A stretch of DNA of 64,000 nucleotides from a bacterium. GTDB lineage: Bacteria > Desulfobacterota > Deferrisomatia > Deferrisomatales > BM512. Position numbers and translations under genes: made by a program. The stretch is from positions 70,138 to 134,137 of the forward strand of contig SCTA01000040.1 in the NCBI GenBank assembly GCA_004322275.1, given 5' to 3'. The notes under the pieces were generated by a model that searched no databases, was not told the DNA's origin, and saw only the letters and a list, made by a program, of their open reading frames with translations. Shown here piece by piece: positions 1 to 7,998 of this stretch (its first letter is position 1; each line of letters begins with the position of its first letter).

Positions 1-178
1 CCGCTTCCGCCGGGGCGGGAGCGGCGGCGGGGGATGCCTGAGCCGCAGGAGCTTCGGCCTTGGGAGGGTCGCCGCCAGCCTCGAATTTTACCCCGGCTGA
101 AACCCCTACCGAGGTACACCCGGCGGAAAAAATCATCAAAAACGCGACTGCGGCGAAATTAACCAGCGTCTTTCTCAT
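1..178 (-). CDS. Lipoprotein, truncated by the window edge
   Basis: The reading frame runs off the left edge, so only the first 59 codons are present. It starts with ATG at 178, behind a purine-rich ribosome site (AGAGGGG) eight bases upstream. The first 21 residues form a lipoprotein signal: M-R-K-T, a hydrophobic run, then the lipobox F-S-A-G-C. The mature part begins C-T-S-V-G and soon becomes a Pro/Ala-rich linker, typical of a lipid anchor followed by a flexible spacer. The functional domain lies outside the window, so no role is assigned. The lipoprotein signal is seen directly; outer or inner membrane placement is inference. Confidence 0.7.
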   Translation of the reverse strand, partial: MRKTLVNFAAVAFLMIFSAGCTSVGVSAGVKFEAGGDPPKAEAPAAQASPAAAPAPAEA

Positions 179-180
179 CA

Positions 181-405
181 GCTTTACCCCTCTGGCGGCT
201 GTATCGGCAAAACCATGAAATGAGTCAGGAGAATGGAATGATAGTAAAGGGCGGCTAAAGGTTCAAGCCGTATCATGCCAACCGGCGAATTTATAAGGAT
301 GCGCCCGTTCGCCTTGGCTCCTCACGGAATGCTTTTACGCCGCCGGTTAAATGTTTTAAAGTAAGCTTTCGGCTTCTCTTGCGGCTGGATAATCAAGGCG
401 GGACC
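181..405. other. Divergent intergenic region
   Basis: This region separates the leftward lipoprotein gene from the rightward GT-C/TPR gene, so it should hold two outward promoters. It is AT-richer than its surroundings. No strong promoter hexamers, structured RNA or repeat could be assigned by eye. Confidence 0.4.
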
Positions 406-2013
406 ATGACCTTTAAAAAATACTCGACGGCGATCTTCGCGGCCCTCCTTGCGGCGCTGGTGCTGGCCGTCTATTGGCAGACGACGGGATTTGAGTTTAT
501 TTCCCTCGACGACCTCGAATACACAGTCCTTAATCCCGTCGTCAAGGGCGGTCTTACCGGCGAGGGGGTAAAAGAAGCCTTTACTTCGACTCATCTCCAC
601 GCTTACGTACCAGTCACCCTGCTTTCCTTCATGGCAGACGTTGAGCTTTTCAGCTTAAAGCCTTCGGGCTTTCACTTCACCAACACAATTTTGCATCTTC
701 TAAATACAATTCTACTGTTCGCATTTCTTTACAGGGCCACAGGCTCAAGCTGGAAGAGCTTCTTCACGGCGGCCCTCTGGTCGATCCATCCGATGCGCGC
801 CGAGTCTGTCGCCTGGGTAGCCGAGCGGAAGGACGTGCTGGCGGGGTTCTTTTTTCTCGCCGGGCTTATCGCTTACTGTGAATACGCGAAGAATAGAAAA
901 CCGGCTTTTTATATCGCTACGTTTTCGGCGATGTTTCTAGGACTTCTGTCAAAGCCCGTTCTCGTCGTCTTCCCCGCAGTATTGTTGATTACTGACTTCT
1001 GGCCCCTCGAAAGAGTCAAGGAGCAGGGAGAGAACCTGAAAAAACTGCTCATAGAGAAAATCCCGTTTATTGCGCTTTCAGTCCTTTTTTCGGCTCTTAC
1101 GGTTGTAATCCAGAGAGGAACCATCTACACGATCGAGCGAAGAAGCGCTTTGGCCCGCCTTTCCGATATAGCCGCCTCGTACGTCCACTATCTCAAAGAG
1201 ACGGCATGGCCTTTCGGTCTTATTATGAAGACCAGATCGCCGGAAGCTTACGTTATCGGCGTTTGGGCGCTTGCAGCCGGATTTTTAATAATTGCATTTA
1301 CGTTTACGGCTTGGAGAGTAAGAAAAACCGCCCCTGCGGTAACGGCCGGGTGGTTGTGGTACCTTGCCGTTCTATTTCCGGTAAGCGGAGTCTTGCCGCT
1401 GGATTTTTATTTCGTGGCCGACCATTTCACCTACCTGCCCCACATCGGCCTCATAGTCGCCATCGTATGGGGCGCAGAGCGCCTTTACAGCCGTTTCGCG
1501 AAGGATTTAAGGCCTCTGACTGTTGCAGGGGGAGTTATTGCTGTGGTTCTCTCGGTGCTCTGTTTCCGGCAGGTTTCTTTGTGGAAAGACGACTTCACGT
1601 TGTTCGGCTACATCGACAACGTAACCGGCGGTAAAAGCGCCCTGGCGAAGTTCAGCCTTGGCCTCGCCAACTCCCGCGCGGAAAAGCACCGGGAAGCTTA
1701 CGACAAATATGGCGAGGCTCTGGCCCTGGAGCCCAACTTCGTCCGGGTGAACGGCTACAAGGGGATGGCGGCGGCGAATCTTGGCAGGTATCGCGAAGCG
1801 GCGGATCTTTTAAGAAAAGAGCTTGAAATCTTCCCCGGCGACAGGGATTTTTGCACAAGGCTTGCGAGCATCCTCATCCTCGCGGGCGACCTTCCCGGCG
1901 CGGCGCGGCAGGGGCTGGAGAATATCAAGAAATGGCCCGAAGACAAAATGGCGTGGGACGCGGTGAACTATCTCGGGGGCGAAGCAAGGGCAAGAGAAAT
2001 TGCCGGAAGGTAA
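406..2013 (+). CDS. Multi-pass membrane protein with C-terminal TPRs (TMTC/GT-C-like)
   Basis: A 535-residue inner-membrane protein. The N-terminal two thirds is a series of hydrophobic segments. An acidic pair (L-D-D-L-E-Y, residues 34-39) sits in the first exported loop, where GT-C glycosyltransferases carry their catalytic acidic residues. The signature HPMRAESVAWVAERKDVL (about 128-145) is typical of bacterial TMTC/DUF1736-like proteins. The last ~130 residues contain two or three TPR-like helical repeats (for example around G-E-A-L-A-L-E-P-N). ATG at 406 is preferred over an upstream in-frame TTG at 379 because AAGGCGG lies just before it. Family placement is from motif memory. A glycosyl-transfer role is inference and the substrate is unknown. 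Confidence 0.75.
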   Translation: MTFKKYSTAIFAALLAALVLAVYWQTTGFEFISLDDLEYTVLNPVVKGGLTGEGVKEAFTSTHLHAYVPVTLLSFMADVELFSLKPSGFHFTNTILHLLNTILLFAFLYRATGSSWKSFFTAALWSIHPMRAESVAWVAERKDVLAGFFFLAGLIAYCEYAKNRKPAFYIATFSAMFLGLLSKPVLVVFPAVLLITDFWPLERVKEQGENLKKLLIEKIPFIALSVLFSALTVVIQRGTIYTIERRSALARLSDIAASYVHYLKETAWPFGLIMKTRSPEAYVIGVWALAAGFLIIAFTFTAWRVRKTAPAVTAGWLWYLAVLFPVSGVLPLDFYFVADHFTYLPHIGLIVAIVWGAERLYSRFAKDLRPLTVAGGVIAVVLSVLCFRQVSLWKDDFTLFGYIDNVTGGKSALAKFSLGLANSRAEKHREAYDKYGEALALEPNFVRVNGYKGMAAANLGRYREAADLLRKELEIFPGDRDFCTRLASILILAGDLPGAARQGLENIKKWPEDKMAWDAVNYLGGEARAREIAGR

Positions 2014-2020
2014 AGAACGA

Positions 2021-2051
2021 GAAGAAAAGGGGGCCGGGCGACCCGGCCCCC
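2021..2051 (-). terminator. Rho-independent terminator of the beta-roll gene
   Basis: A perfect 10-bp GC stem (2029-2038 with 2042-2051) has a 3-base loop. On the minus strand it is followed by TTTTCTTC. It lies between convergent genes, and the T-tract side shows it mainly serves the minus-strand gene starting at 2905. Confidence 0.75.
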
Positions 2052-2071
2052 TTGCCGGTAAGTTACTGATT

Positions 2072-2905
2072 CTAGAAGAGTGTACCTGAGGCCGCCCAGA
2101 AGAAGTGGTCGCTGACGGTAAGACCAGCACCGCCACTTATCGATGAACTCATGCCGGAGACGATGTTGTTTTGTCCCCCGCTAACCGATGCCCAATCATT
2201 TGCTGTTGTATTTCCTCTGCCGCCGCTGACAGATGCAGCATAGCCGCCTGCCACATTTTCGTTGCCGCCGCTAACTGAGGAGTTGCTCCCGGAGGCCACG
2301 TTGAATGCCCCGCCGCTAACCGAAGAATTGCCTCCGGAAGTTATGTTGCCTGCTCCGCCGCTAATCGAAGAGTATTCGGCTTCCGCTCTGTTGCCGGACC
2401 CTCCTGAAATACTGGCAAAATTAGCTACGACTGCATTGTTGTCACCAGCCAGGAATCCTGCGTAACCGGTGAATTCGTGTGACAACCCCACCACGAAGTT
2501 GTGAGAACCTGTGCGCAAGCGGCTATTGGCTGCATTGTTCTCGTTGTAGCCGACGATGAGATTGCCGAGGCCAACTGGAGAAGGATACCCCCAAGTTGCA
2601 CCCGAACCGTCGCGGACGTGGAAGTTGGCTCCGGTGAAGATAACGTGGGGACCGGCGAGGCCGTTGATGGAGTTGGTGTCTACGCCGACATAACCATCGA
2701 GTTGGAGAGCGGTATTCGCTTCGACCGCTGACAGCCTGCCTTCAAGTTCTACGGGGGCATATGCTTCAAGTTGCACCACCCTCGCAGTGAGCGCCGCGAC
2801 CGCCGCCTGTAGCGCCACGATGTCGTCCTGGGTGTTGGCCGAGGCGGTGCCCGCCTGAATGGCCATAAAAATGCCGAGTGCGAGAATTCCGAGTTTTGAC
2901 TTCAT
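2072..2905 (-). CDS. Secreted 15-residue-repeat beta-roll protein
   Basis: A 277-residue exported protein. Residues 1-23 are a Sec signal peptide ending A-S-A. Residues 25-65 form a short heptad-like coiled coil (Q-D-D-I-V-A-L-Q). Residues 164-268 hold seven consecutive 15-residue units of the pattern (S/A)-S-(V/I)-S-G-G-x-x-N-x-x-x-x-x-x, preceded by degenerate units from about 134. The pattern recalls the left-handed beta-roll of YadA-type adhesin heads, whose repeat is usually 14 residues. There is no C-terminal YadA anchor or LPXTG; the protein stops at W-A-A-S-G-T-L-F. It may therefore be secreted or assembled with a partner, possibly as a trimer through the coiled coil. An adhesin or surface-fibre role is inference. 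A structured leader precedes the gene and a strong terminator follows it. Confidence 0.7.
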   Translation of the reverse strand: MKSKLGILALGIFMAIQAGTASANTQDDIVALQAAVAALTARVVQLEAYAPVELEGRLSAVEANTALQLDGYVGVDTNSINGLAGPHVIFTGANFHVRDGSGATWGYPSPVGLGNLIVGYNENNAANSRLRTGSHNFVVGLSHEFTGYAGFLAGDNNAVVANFASISGGSGNRAEAEYSSISGGAGNITSGGNSSVSGGAFNVASGSNSSVSGGNENVAGGYAASVSGGRGNTTANDWASVSGGQNNIVSGMSSSISGGAGLTVSDHFFWAASGTLF

Positions 2906-2985
2906 CTCTTTTTCTCCGGTTCAAGGTGAGAGCCTGACGGGAATCGCCAGGCTGCGTCGACCGGCTTCAACCGGCCTTATTTACC
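2906..2985 (-). promoter_or_regulatory. Structured 5' leader, possible degenerate GEMM-type riboswitch
   Basis: Just upstream of the beta-roll gene the minus-strand transcript can fold into nested stems. CCGGTTgAAG near 2973 can pair with CTTgAACCGG near 2920. Inside lies a hairpin CCGG-TTGAAG-CCGG, then GACGCAGCC, then a stem GCCTG...CAGGC. The order hairpin, GACGCA, GCC resembles the core of c-di-GMP-I (GEMM) riboswitches (GAAA-type hairpin, then GACGCAAAGCC), but two core A residues and the tetraloop receptor are missing. The structure is visible; ligand binding is speculative. Confidence 0.3.
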
Positions 2986-3020
2986 TGTTATCGTGCGGTA
3001 TTTTTTACACTCCCGGCGAT

Positions 3021-3062
3021 AAAAAAGGCCGCCCTCCGTGACCCAATCACAGAAAGCGGCCT
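3021..3062 (-). terminator. Terminator-like hairpin with T-tract
   Basis: AGGCCGC (3026-3032) pairs with GCGGCCT (3056-3062) around an inner GTGA...TCAC stem. On the minus strand the stem is followed by six T residues. It lies upstream of the beta-roll leader with no gene directly before it, so it may end a small RNA or readthrough transcript. Confidence 0.55.
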
Positions 3063-3449
3063 CTATGCTTACAAGCCCACCCCCTGTACTGGCTGTCGGC
3101 TAACGTGTCGCATCTTCGCACAGGGGGGGCACGCAAGGGTTATCCATCGTGGCGCTACAAGGCAATGTCGCAGCCATCATGGCTAGCTGTAAAAATTTAC
3201 CTTCGAGTCCAAAAACATTCCGTTAACCTGTTTTTGGACGAGCCTTCACTTCGTTCCCCCCTCGGGGCCATCTTTAGGTGGCTTGGGGCGCGGGTGCGGG
3301 GCGCGCCAAGCCCCGCTAGCTGTAAAACCTGCGAAGCACACAAAAGACTCTGGATTCCCGCCCTTCGGGCGAGAATGACGACAGAGGCGTCGCCTTTCGC
3401 TTCGCTCAATCACGACCTACGCTATCGCGGAGCCGCAACCTGCATTTTC
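3063..3449. repeat. Gene-free stretch full of inverted repeats
   Basis: No convincing coding frame is present. Several independent palindromes are visible: CCCCCTGT...ACAGGGGG around 3078-3126; a perfect 11-bp stem (3207-3217 with 3229-3239); a long GC stem near 3279-3312 (GGCTTGG...CCAAGCC); and CGCCC-TTC-GGGCG near 3358-3371, within a sequence that looks like a dispersed proteobacterial intergenic repeat. The density suggests a cluster of REP-like elements or eroded mobile DNA. Confidence 0.5.
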
Positions 3450-3490
3450 CGGCAACAAAAAAGGGCCTGCCGAAAACCGGCAGACCCTTG
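3450..3490 (-). terminator. Rho-independent terminator of typA
   Basis: A 12-base arm (3461-3472) pairs with 3478-3489, with one mismatch. It is followed on the minus strand by TTTTTTGTTGCC. It lies about 55 bases past the typA stop. Confidence 0.8.
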
Positions 3491-3544
3491 AATTTATCGG
3501 ATGACAACTGTGCCTTGCGCCGCTTTCGCGGCGAACAGTTCCGG

Positions 3545-5356
3545 TTACTCCTGTTCCCTATTCTTTTTCGGCCGCATGTTGAACTGGAGTATCTTTTTGC
3601 GGACTCGTATCGACTTGGGGGTGACTTCGACAAGTTCGTCGTCGTCTATCCACTCCAGGGCGTGTTCGAGGGTCATCTCCCTGGGGGGAATCAGCCTCAT
3701 GGCGTCCTCGGAGCCCGCCGCGCGCATGTTGGTCAGCTTCTTTTCACGGATGACGTTGACGTCGAGGTCGTTTTCCTTGTTGTTTTCCCCGATTATCATC
3801 CCCTCGTAGGCCTCGATTGTGGGGCCGATGAAGAGCACGCCGCGCGGCTGGAGGTGAAAAAGGGAGTAATTCGTCGCTTTGCCTCTTCTGTCGGCGATGA
3901 GAGCCCCGTTTATCCTGCCCACTATCTGCCCCTGCCACGGTTCGTAGCCGTCGAAAAGGCTGTTCATTATCCCGGTGCCCCTCGTGTCGGTCAAAAACTC
4001 GCTACGAAGGCCGATAAGCCCTCTGGAAGGGATGCGAAACTCCATCCGCACGCGCCCGTGGCCGGGGTTGTGCATCTGGGTCATCCTGCCCTTTCTGGAA
4101 GCGAGCTTTTCGGTTATCACGCCGACGAACTCATCCGGGCAGTCGACTATGACAAGCTCCATAGGCTCGTGAAGGACGCCGTCGATCTCCTTGGTCACCA
4201 CCTGCGGCTTCGAGACGGACATCTCGAACCCTTCGCGGCGCATCATCTCGATCAGAATCGCGAGCTGGAGTTCGCCGCGCCCCAAAACGATGAATTTGTC
4301 CGGCTCGGGTATCTCCAGTTTCAGGCTGACGTTGTGGACTATCTCCTTTTCAAGCCTCGCGCGAATCTGGCGGGAGGTGACGAAATCGCCCTCCCTCCCG
4401 GCGAAGGGGGAGGTGTTGACCGAGAAGATCATCGAGATCGTCGGCTCGTCAACGTGGATGCGCTTCATCGGCTGCGGGTTGTCCACCGAGGTAAGCGTGT
4501 CGCCGATGGAGATGTCGTCGATGCCGGCCACGGCTATTATGTCGCCCGCTTCGGCTTCCGGGGTCTCGATTCGCTTGAGTCCCTGATGGGTGTAGACCAC
4601 GGTGGTCTTTACGTTTTTCAGCCCTTCCGCCTTCGAGAGCGCGTACTGGGTGTTGGGCTTTACCGTTCCGTTGAAAAGCCTGCCTATGGCGAGCTTTCCG
4701 ACGTAGTCGTTGTAATCGAGGCTGGTGACCAGAAACTGGGTAGACGAAGCCCGATCGCCCTTGGCCGGAGGAACGGTCTTCAGTATCTCCTCGAAGAGGG
4801 GCCGGAGGTCTTCGGAAACGTCGTCGATCTCCTTGTGGGCCGTCCCCTTCCGGGCGTTGGTGTAGTAGACGGGAAAATCGAGCTGCTCCTCGGCGGCGTC
4901 GAGATCGATGAAGAGATCGTAGATCTCGTCAAGCACCTCGCCGGGCCTCCTGTCGGGGCGGTCGATCTTGTTCAGAACCACGATGGGGGGAAGCCCGAGC
5001 GAAAGAGCCTTCTGGAGGACGAACCTGGTCTGGGGCAGCGGCCCCTCCGCCGCATCGACCAGCAGGATGACTCCGTCCACCATCTGGAGGGTGCGCTCGA
5101 CCTCTCCGCCGAAATCGGCGTGGCCGGGGGTGTCCACTATGTTAATCTTCACGCCCTTGTAGTAGACGGAGGTGTTCTTGGCGAGTATGGTTATCCCCCT
5201 CTCTCTTTCGAGGTCGTTGGAGTCCATCACCCGCTCGTCCACCTTTTCGTTTTCGCGGAAGGTTCCGCTCTGCCAGAGCATGGCGTCAACGAGGGTGGTC
5301 TTGCCGTGGTCTACGTGGGCGATAATTGCTATTGTACGAAATTCCTGATGATCCAT
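3545..5356 (-). CDS. typA: GTP-binding protein TypA/BipA
   Basis: A 603-residue translational GTPase of the BipA/TypA family, which binds ribosomes and helps 50S assembly and stress-related translation. Visible G-domain motifs are A-H-V-D-H-G-K-T-T (G1, residues 13-21), D-T-P-G-H-A-D (G3) and N-K-I-D (G4). E-R-E-R-G-I-T-I in switch I and the ~600-residue length separate TypA from EF-G and LepA. The C-terminal half carries the TypA-specific [11 protein letters not shown] segment. GGAG lies eight bases before the ATG. The gene has its own terminator, so it is probably monocistronic. It is divergent from the ABC export pair. Confidence 0.97.
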   Translation of the reverse strand: MDHQEFRTIAIIAHVDHGKTTLVDAMLWQSGTFRENEKVDERVMDSNDLERERGITILAKNTSVYYKGVKINIVDTPGHADFGGEVERTLQMVDGVILLVDAAEGPLPQTRFVLQKALSLGLPPIVVLNKIDRPDRRPGEVLDEIYDLFIDLDAAEEQLDFPVYYTNARKGTAHKEIDDVSEDLRPLFEEILKTVPPAKGDRASSTQFLVTSLDYNDYVGKLAIGRLFNGTVKPNTQYALSKAEGLKNVKTTVVYTHQGLKRIETPEAEAGDIIAVAGIDDISIGDTLTSVDNPQPMKRIHVDEPTISMIFSVNTSPFAGREGDFVTSRQIRARLEKEIVHNVSLKLEIPEPDKFIVLGRGELQLAILIEMMRREGFEMSVSKPQVVTKEIDGVLHEPMELVIVDCPDEFVGVITEKLASRKGRMTQMHNPGHGRVRMEFRIPSRGLIGLRSEFLTDTRGTGIMNSLFDGYEPWQGQIVGRINGALIADRRGKATNYSLFHLQPRGVLFIGPTIEAYEGMIIGENNKENDLDVNVIREKKLTNMRAAGSEDAMRLIPPREMTLEHALEWIDDDELVEVTPKSIRVRKKILQFNMRPKKNREQE

Positions 5357-5507
5357 ATCGATTCTCCGTTAATTTATTCGAGGGCGGCCTTTCTACCACC
5401 TATGTACCCTCCGGTCAAGCTCCCCGGATTGACACCGGGCGCACCGAGAGGGTACAAAGAAAGACTTCCCCAAACCCCGGCAATTTCAACCGGAGATATT
5501 TATAATT

Positions 5508-6377
5508 TTGACTGACCTGACAAAGGGCGGCGCGCCGGCGATTGAGACGCACTCCCTGAAAAAATATTACGGTGACATCCGCGCCCTCGACGGCCTCGAC
5601 CTCAAGGTCGGGCAGGGCGAGATTTACGGCTTTCTGGGGCCTAACGGCGCGGGCAAGACCACCACCATACGGATTCTCACCGGCACCGCCAGGCCCACTT
5701 CCGGCGAGGCTTTCGCCGGAGGCTTCGACGTGCAGAAAAACCCGGTGGCCGCCAAAGCCGCCTTCGGCGTGGTGAGCCAGCACTCAAACATCGACTCGGA
5801 TCTTACCGTCAGGGAGAACCTCGAACTCCACGGGATTTTGCACGGCATGGGCAGGGAGCGTAGAAATTCCCGCATTGCCGAGCTTCTCTCCTTCGCCGAC
5901 CTTGCCGCCAGAGAACACCACCTCGCCCGGACCCTTTCGGGGGGGATGAAGAGAAAGCTCACGATAATCAGGGCCCTCCTCCACGAGCCGAAGATACTCT
6001 TTCTCGACGAGCCCACCACCGGCCTCGACGCGGGCTCCCGGAGGAGGATGTGGGACCTCGTCCGCTCTATCCACGAGGGAGGGGTCTCGGTTTTCCTCAC
6101 CACCCACTACATCGAGGAGGCCGAAGCACTCTGCAGGAGGGTGGGCATAATCGATTCGGGCAAACTCATCGCCGAAGGAACGCCGGAGGAACTTGTCCGG
6201 GGGCTCGGAACTATCGCCGTGGACGTCTCGGAGGACGGCAGGACGGTTACCAGCTACTTCCAGACCCGCGAAGCGGCCGGGGAATTCCTCGGCAAAAGCG
6301 GCAAGAACGGCAGGATTCGACCCACCAGCCTCGAGGACCTCTTCCTGAAACTCACAGGAAGGAGGGTGTCCGCGTGA
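5508..6377 (+). CDS. ABC-2 type exporter ATP-binding protein
   Basis: A 289-residue ABC ATPase of the drug/natural-product export (DrrA/NatA-like) group. Walker A is G-P-N-G-A-G-K-T-T at residues 44-52, the signature is L-S-G-G-M-K-R-K-L and Walker B is I-L-F-L-D-E-P-T-T-G-L-D. The switch His lies in T-T-H-Y-I-E-E-A-E. The ~65 residues after the nucleotide domain match the accessory tail of this group. The start is TTG at 5508, with GGAG twelve bases upstream and no closer ATG. Its stop overlaps the GTG start of the permease gene, so the two should be co-translated as one exporter. The substrate is unknown. Confidence 0.92.
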   Translation: MTDLTKGGAPAIETHSLKKYYGDIRALDGLDLKVGQGEIYGFLGPNGAGKTTTIRILTGTARPTSGEAFAGGFDVQKNPVAAKAAFGVVSQHSNIDSDLTVRENLELHGILHGMGRERRNSRIAELLSFADLAAREHHLARTLSGGMKRKLTIIRALLHEPKILFLDEPTTGLDAGSRRRMWDLVRSIHEGGVSVFLTTHYIEEAEALCRRVGIIDSGKLIAEGTPEELVRGLGTIAVDVSEDGRTVTSYFQTREAAGEFLGKSGKNGRIRPTSLEDLFLKLTGRRVSA

Positions 6378-7108
6378 AGGGCGTGCGGGCGGTCCTCTAC
6401 CGCGAGTCGCGCCTCTACTCCCGAAGGCTCACGAAGCACCTCGCCGGGTACCTGATGAGCCCTTTTCTCTTTCTCCTCGTCTTCGGCTGGGGAGTTGGGA
6501 AACACGTCCAGATGGAGGGGATGAGCTATATTCAGTTCATGCTGCCGGGTCTGGCCACAATGGCGGCCATGACCCAGAGCTACGCGATGGCGACGGAGAT
6601 AAATATAGCACGCTTTTACTGGCGCATCTTTGAAGAATTCCAGATGGCCCCCGTAAATCCCTGGGAAATCGTCCTCGGTGAGGTAATCTACGGGATGTTC
6701 AGGGGGCTCATGGCGGCTGGCGCGGTCTACCTCCTGGGTTTCTTTTTCAACGCCTGGGTTCCCGTCGGGCCGCTGGGGGTCGCCTTTTACATTCTTCACG
6801 CCTTCACCTTCTCCTCGGCGGCGGTTGTGGCGGCGATGATAGTGAAGACCCACGCAGACCAGGGTCAGATAAACACCTTTTTCATCGTGCCGATGAGCTT
6901 TCTTTGCGGAACCTTCTTTCCGCTCGAAAGGCTGCCGGAATGGGCGGGAGTTCTGGCGAGGGCGCTTCCCCTCACTCACTCGAATCTTCTCATCAGGGCG
7001 GTGATCTTCAACACTGAGATACCCTGGGGGAGCTTTTTCGCGCTCACCGCTTTCGCAATCGGATTTTTTTCTTTCGCCGTTTACCTCGTAAGACGAGCAG
7101 CTACCTAG
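6374..7108 (+). CDS. ABC-2 type exporter permease
   Basis: A 244-residue integral membrane protein with about six hydrophobic segments, fitting the ABC2_membrane family that pairs with DrrA-like ATPases. Visible family features include a charged N-terminus, M-L-P-G-L near residue 55 and F-F-P-L-E-R-L-P-E-W before the last helices. The GTG start overlaps the upstream stop by four bases (GTGA) and has GGAGG nine bases upstream. The longer open frame to the left is antisense-like shadow inside the ATPase gene and is not used. The TAG stop lies at the first bases of a palindromic element (7107-7252). Confidence 0.9.
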   Translation: MKGVRAVLYRESRLYSRRLTKHLAGYLMSPFLFLLVFGWGVGKHVQMEGMSYIQFMLPGLATMAAMTQSYAMATEINIARFYWRIFEEFQMAPVNPWEIVLGEVIYGMFRGLMAAGAVYLLGFFFNAWVPVGPLGVAFYILHAFTFSSAAVVAAMIVKTHADQGQINTFFIVPMSFLCGTFFPLERLPEWAGVLARALPLTHSNLLIRAVIFNTEIPWGSFFALTAFAIGFFSFAVYLVRRAAT

Positions 7109-7252
7109 GAGGCTGTTAAAAACTGTTGCGAGCCCCGTTTTCTGCGTCGCGTGCTCGCTCGGGCGCTCGCCGTATTAAAATATACTGTCTCGCTTCTCGC
7201 TCCGCGTCTCCTTGAAACCGGGGCTTCTCTCGACGTTTTTAAACAGCCTCCT
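7107..7252. repeat. MITE-like palindromic element, family A (copy 1)
   Basis: AGGAGGCTGTTAAAAAC at 7107-7123 is mirrored by GTTTTTAAACAGCCTCCT ending at 7252. Inside, TTGCGAGCCCCG near the left end mirrors CGGGGCTTCTCTCG near the right. A related element with the same layout lies at 61839-61981 and a fragment at 25557-25600. It begins within the permease stop codon and may act as a bidirectional terminator. Confidence 0.8.
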
Positions 7253-7266
7253 AAAGGAAACTTTTC

Positions 7267-7998
7267 ATGGTTAATAATTTTATAAAACATGGAACGCTCA
7301 TCGGCATCGGCGTGGGCCCCGGAGACCCGGACCTGATGACGGTAAAGGCGATAAAGGTCATGAACGCGGTGGACGTTATCTTCGCCGCGGGACACAAGCG
7401 CTCCGGCGTCTCCATCGCCGCCGAGATCGCCCGCCCCCACCTTCTTCCCGGCAAGGAGGTGGTGCAGCTCAACTTCCCCCACACCTTCGACTCGGTGGAC
7501 GGCAGGGAGCCCCACCGCGAGGCCGCAGGGATAATTGCCGAAACCCTTAAAAAGCCAGCCTCGGCGGCTTTCCTGACCCTCGGCGATCCGATGACCTTCT
7601 CCACCTTCACCTACGTCCGCGACGCGGTGCTGGAAATCCTTCCCTCCGCTACAATCGAAGCGGTTCCAGGAATCACCTCCTTCGCGGCTGCGGCGGCGGC
7701 GACGGGAACACCCCTCGCCGAGGGTGAGGAGACGCTGGCGATTATGGGCGCGGCGAGGGAGACCGAGGGGCTTCTGGAGGTCATCGACAGGGCGGACAAC
7801 ATCGTTATAATGAAGCCCTACAAAATGACCGAGAGGGTCTGCGAAATCCTTGAGGAGCGCGGCCTTGCGGACTCCACTTTTTTCTGTACCGAGTGCTCCC
7901 GCCCGACGCAGAAAATATCGCGGGGGCTTGGTGGAGCGAGAAACGCGGGGCCTGAGAAATACATGAGTCTCTTTCTGGTGAGAAAGAAAAAGGGGTGA
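7267..7998 (+). CDS. cbiL: Precorrin-2 C20-methyltransferase
   Basis: A 243-residue SAM-dependent tetrapyrrole methylase that places the C20 methyl group on (cobalt-)precorrin-2 in corrin synthesis. The N-terminus shows the family glycine motif G-I-G-V-G-P-G-D-P-D-L-M-T-V-K-A (from about residue 13). The mid-protein has L-G-D-P-M-T-F-S-T-F and V-P-G-I-T-S-F-A-A-A, both typical of CbiL/CobI. The stop overlaps the start of a BtuC-like permease gene (GTGA), which ties it to a corrinoid uptake set. No other cob/cbi gene is in the window. No cobalamin riboswitch was found upstream, where the palindromic element sits instead. Confidence 0.9.
   Translation: MVNNFIKHGTLIGIGVGPGDPDLMTVKAIKVMNAVDVIFAAGHKRSGVSIAAEIARPHLLPGKEVVQLNFPHTFDSVDGREPHREAAGIIAETLKKPASAAFLTLGDPMTFSTFTYVRDAVLEILPSATIEAVPGITSFAAAAAATGTPLAEGEETLAIMGAARETEGLLEVIDRADNIVIMKPYKMTERVCEILEERGLADSTFFCTECSRPTQKISRGLGGARNAGPEKYMSLFLVRKKKG

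Noticed and set aside
3195-3240. Possible tRNA T-loop (TTCGAGTCC)
   Set aside because: The flanking bases do not form a T-stem, acceptor stem or anticodon arm. The sequence belongs to an 11-bp hairpin.
3488-5515. A 675-codon open frame antisense to typA
   Set aside because: It is the mirror of a GC-rich coding gene, has no ribosome site and no recognisable domain. The opposite strand encodes full TypA.
7107-7252. Insertion sequence or CRISPR-like array
   Set aside because: The element has no transposase frame and no regularly spaced direct repeats. It is a single palindrome with a few related copies.
7109-7266. Cobalamin riboswitch before cbiL
   Set aside because: The gap is occupied by a family A palindrome. 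No B12-box-like conserved core was seen.
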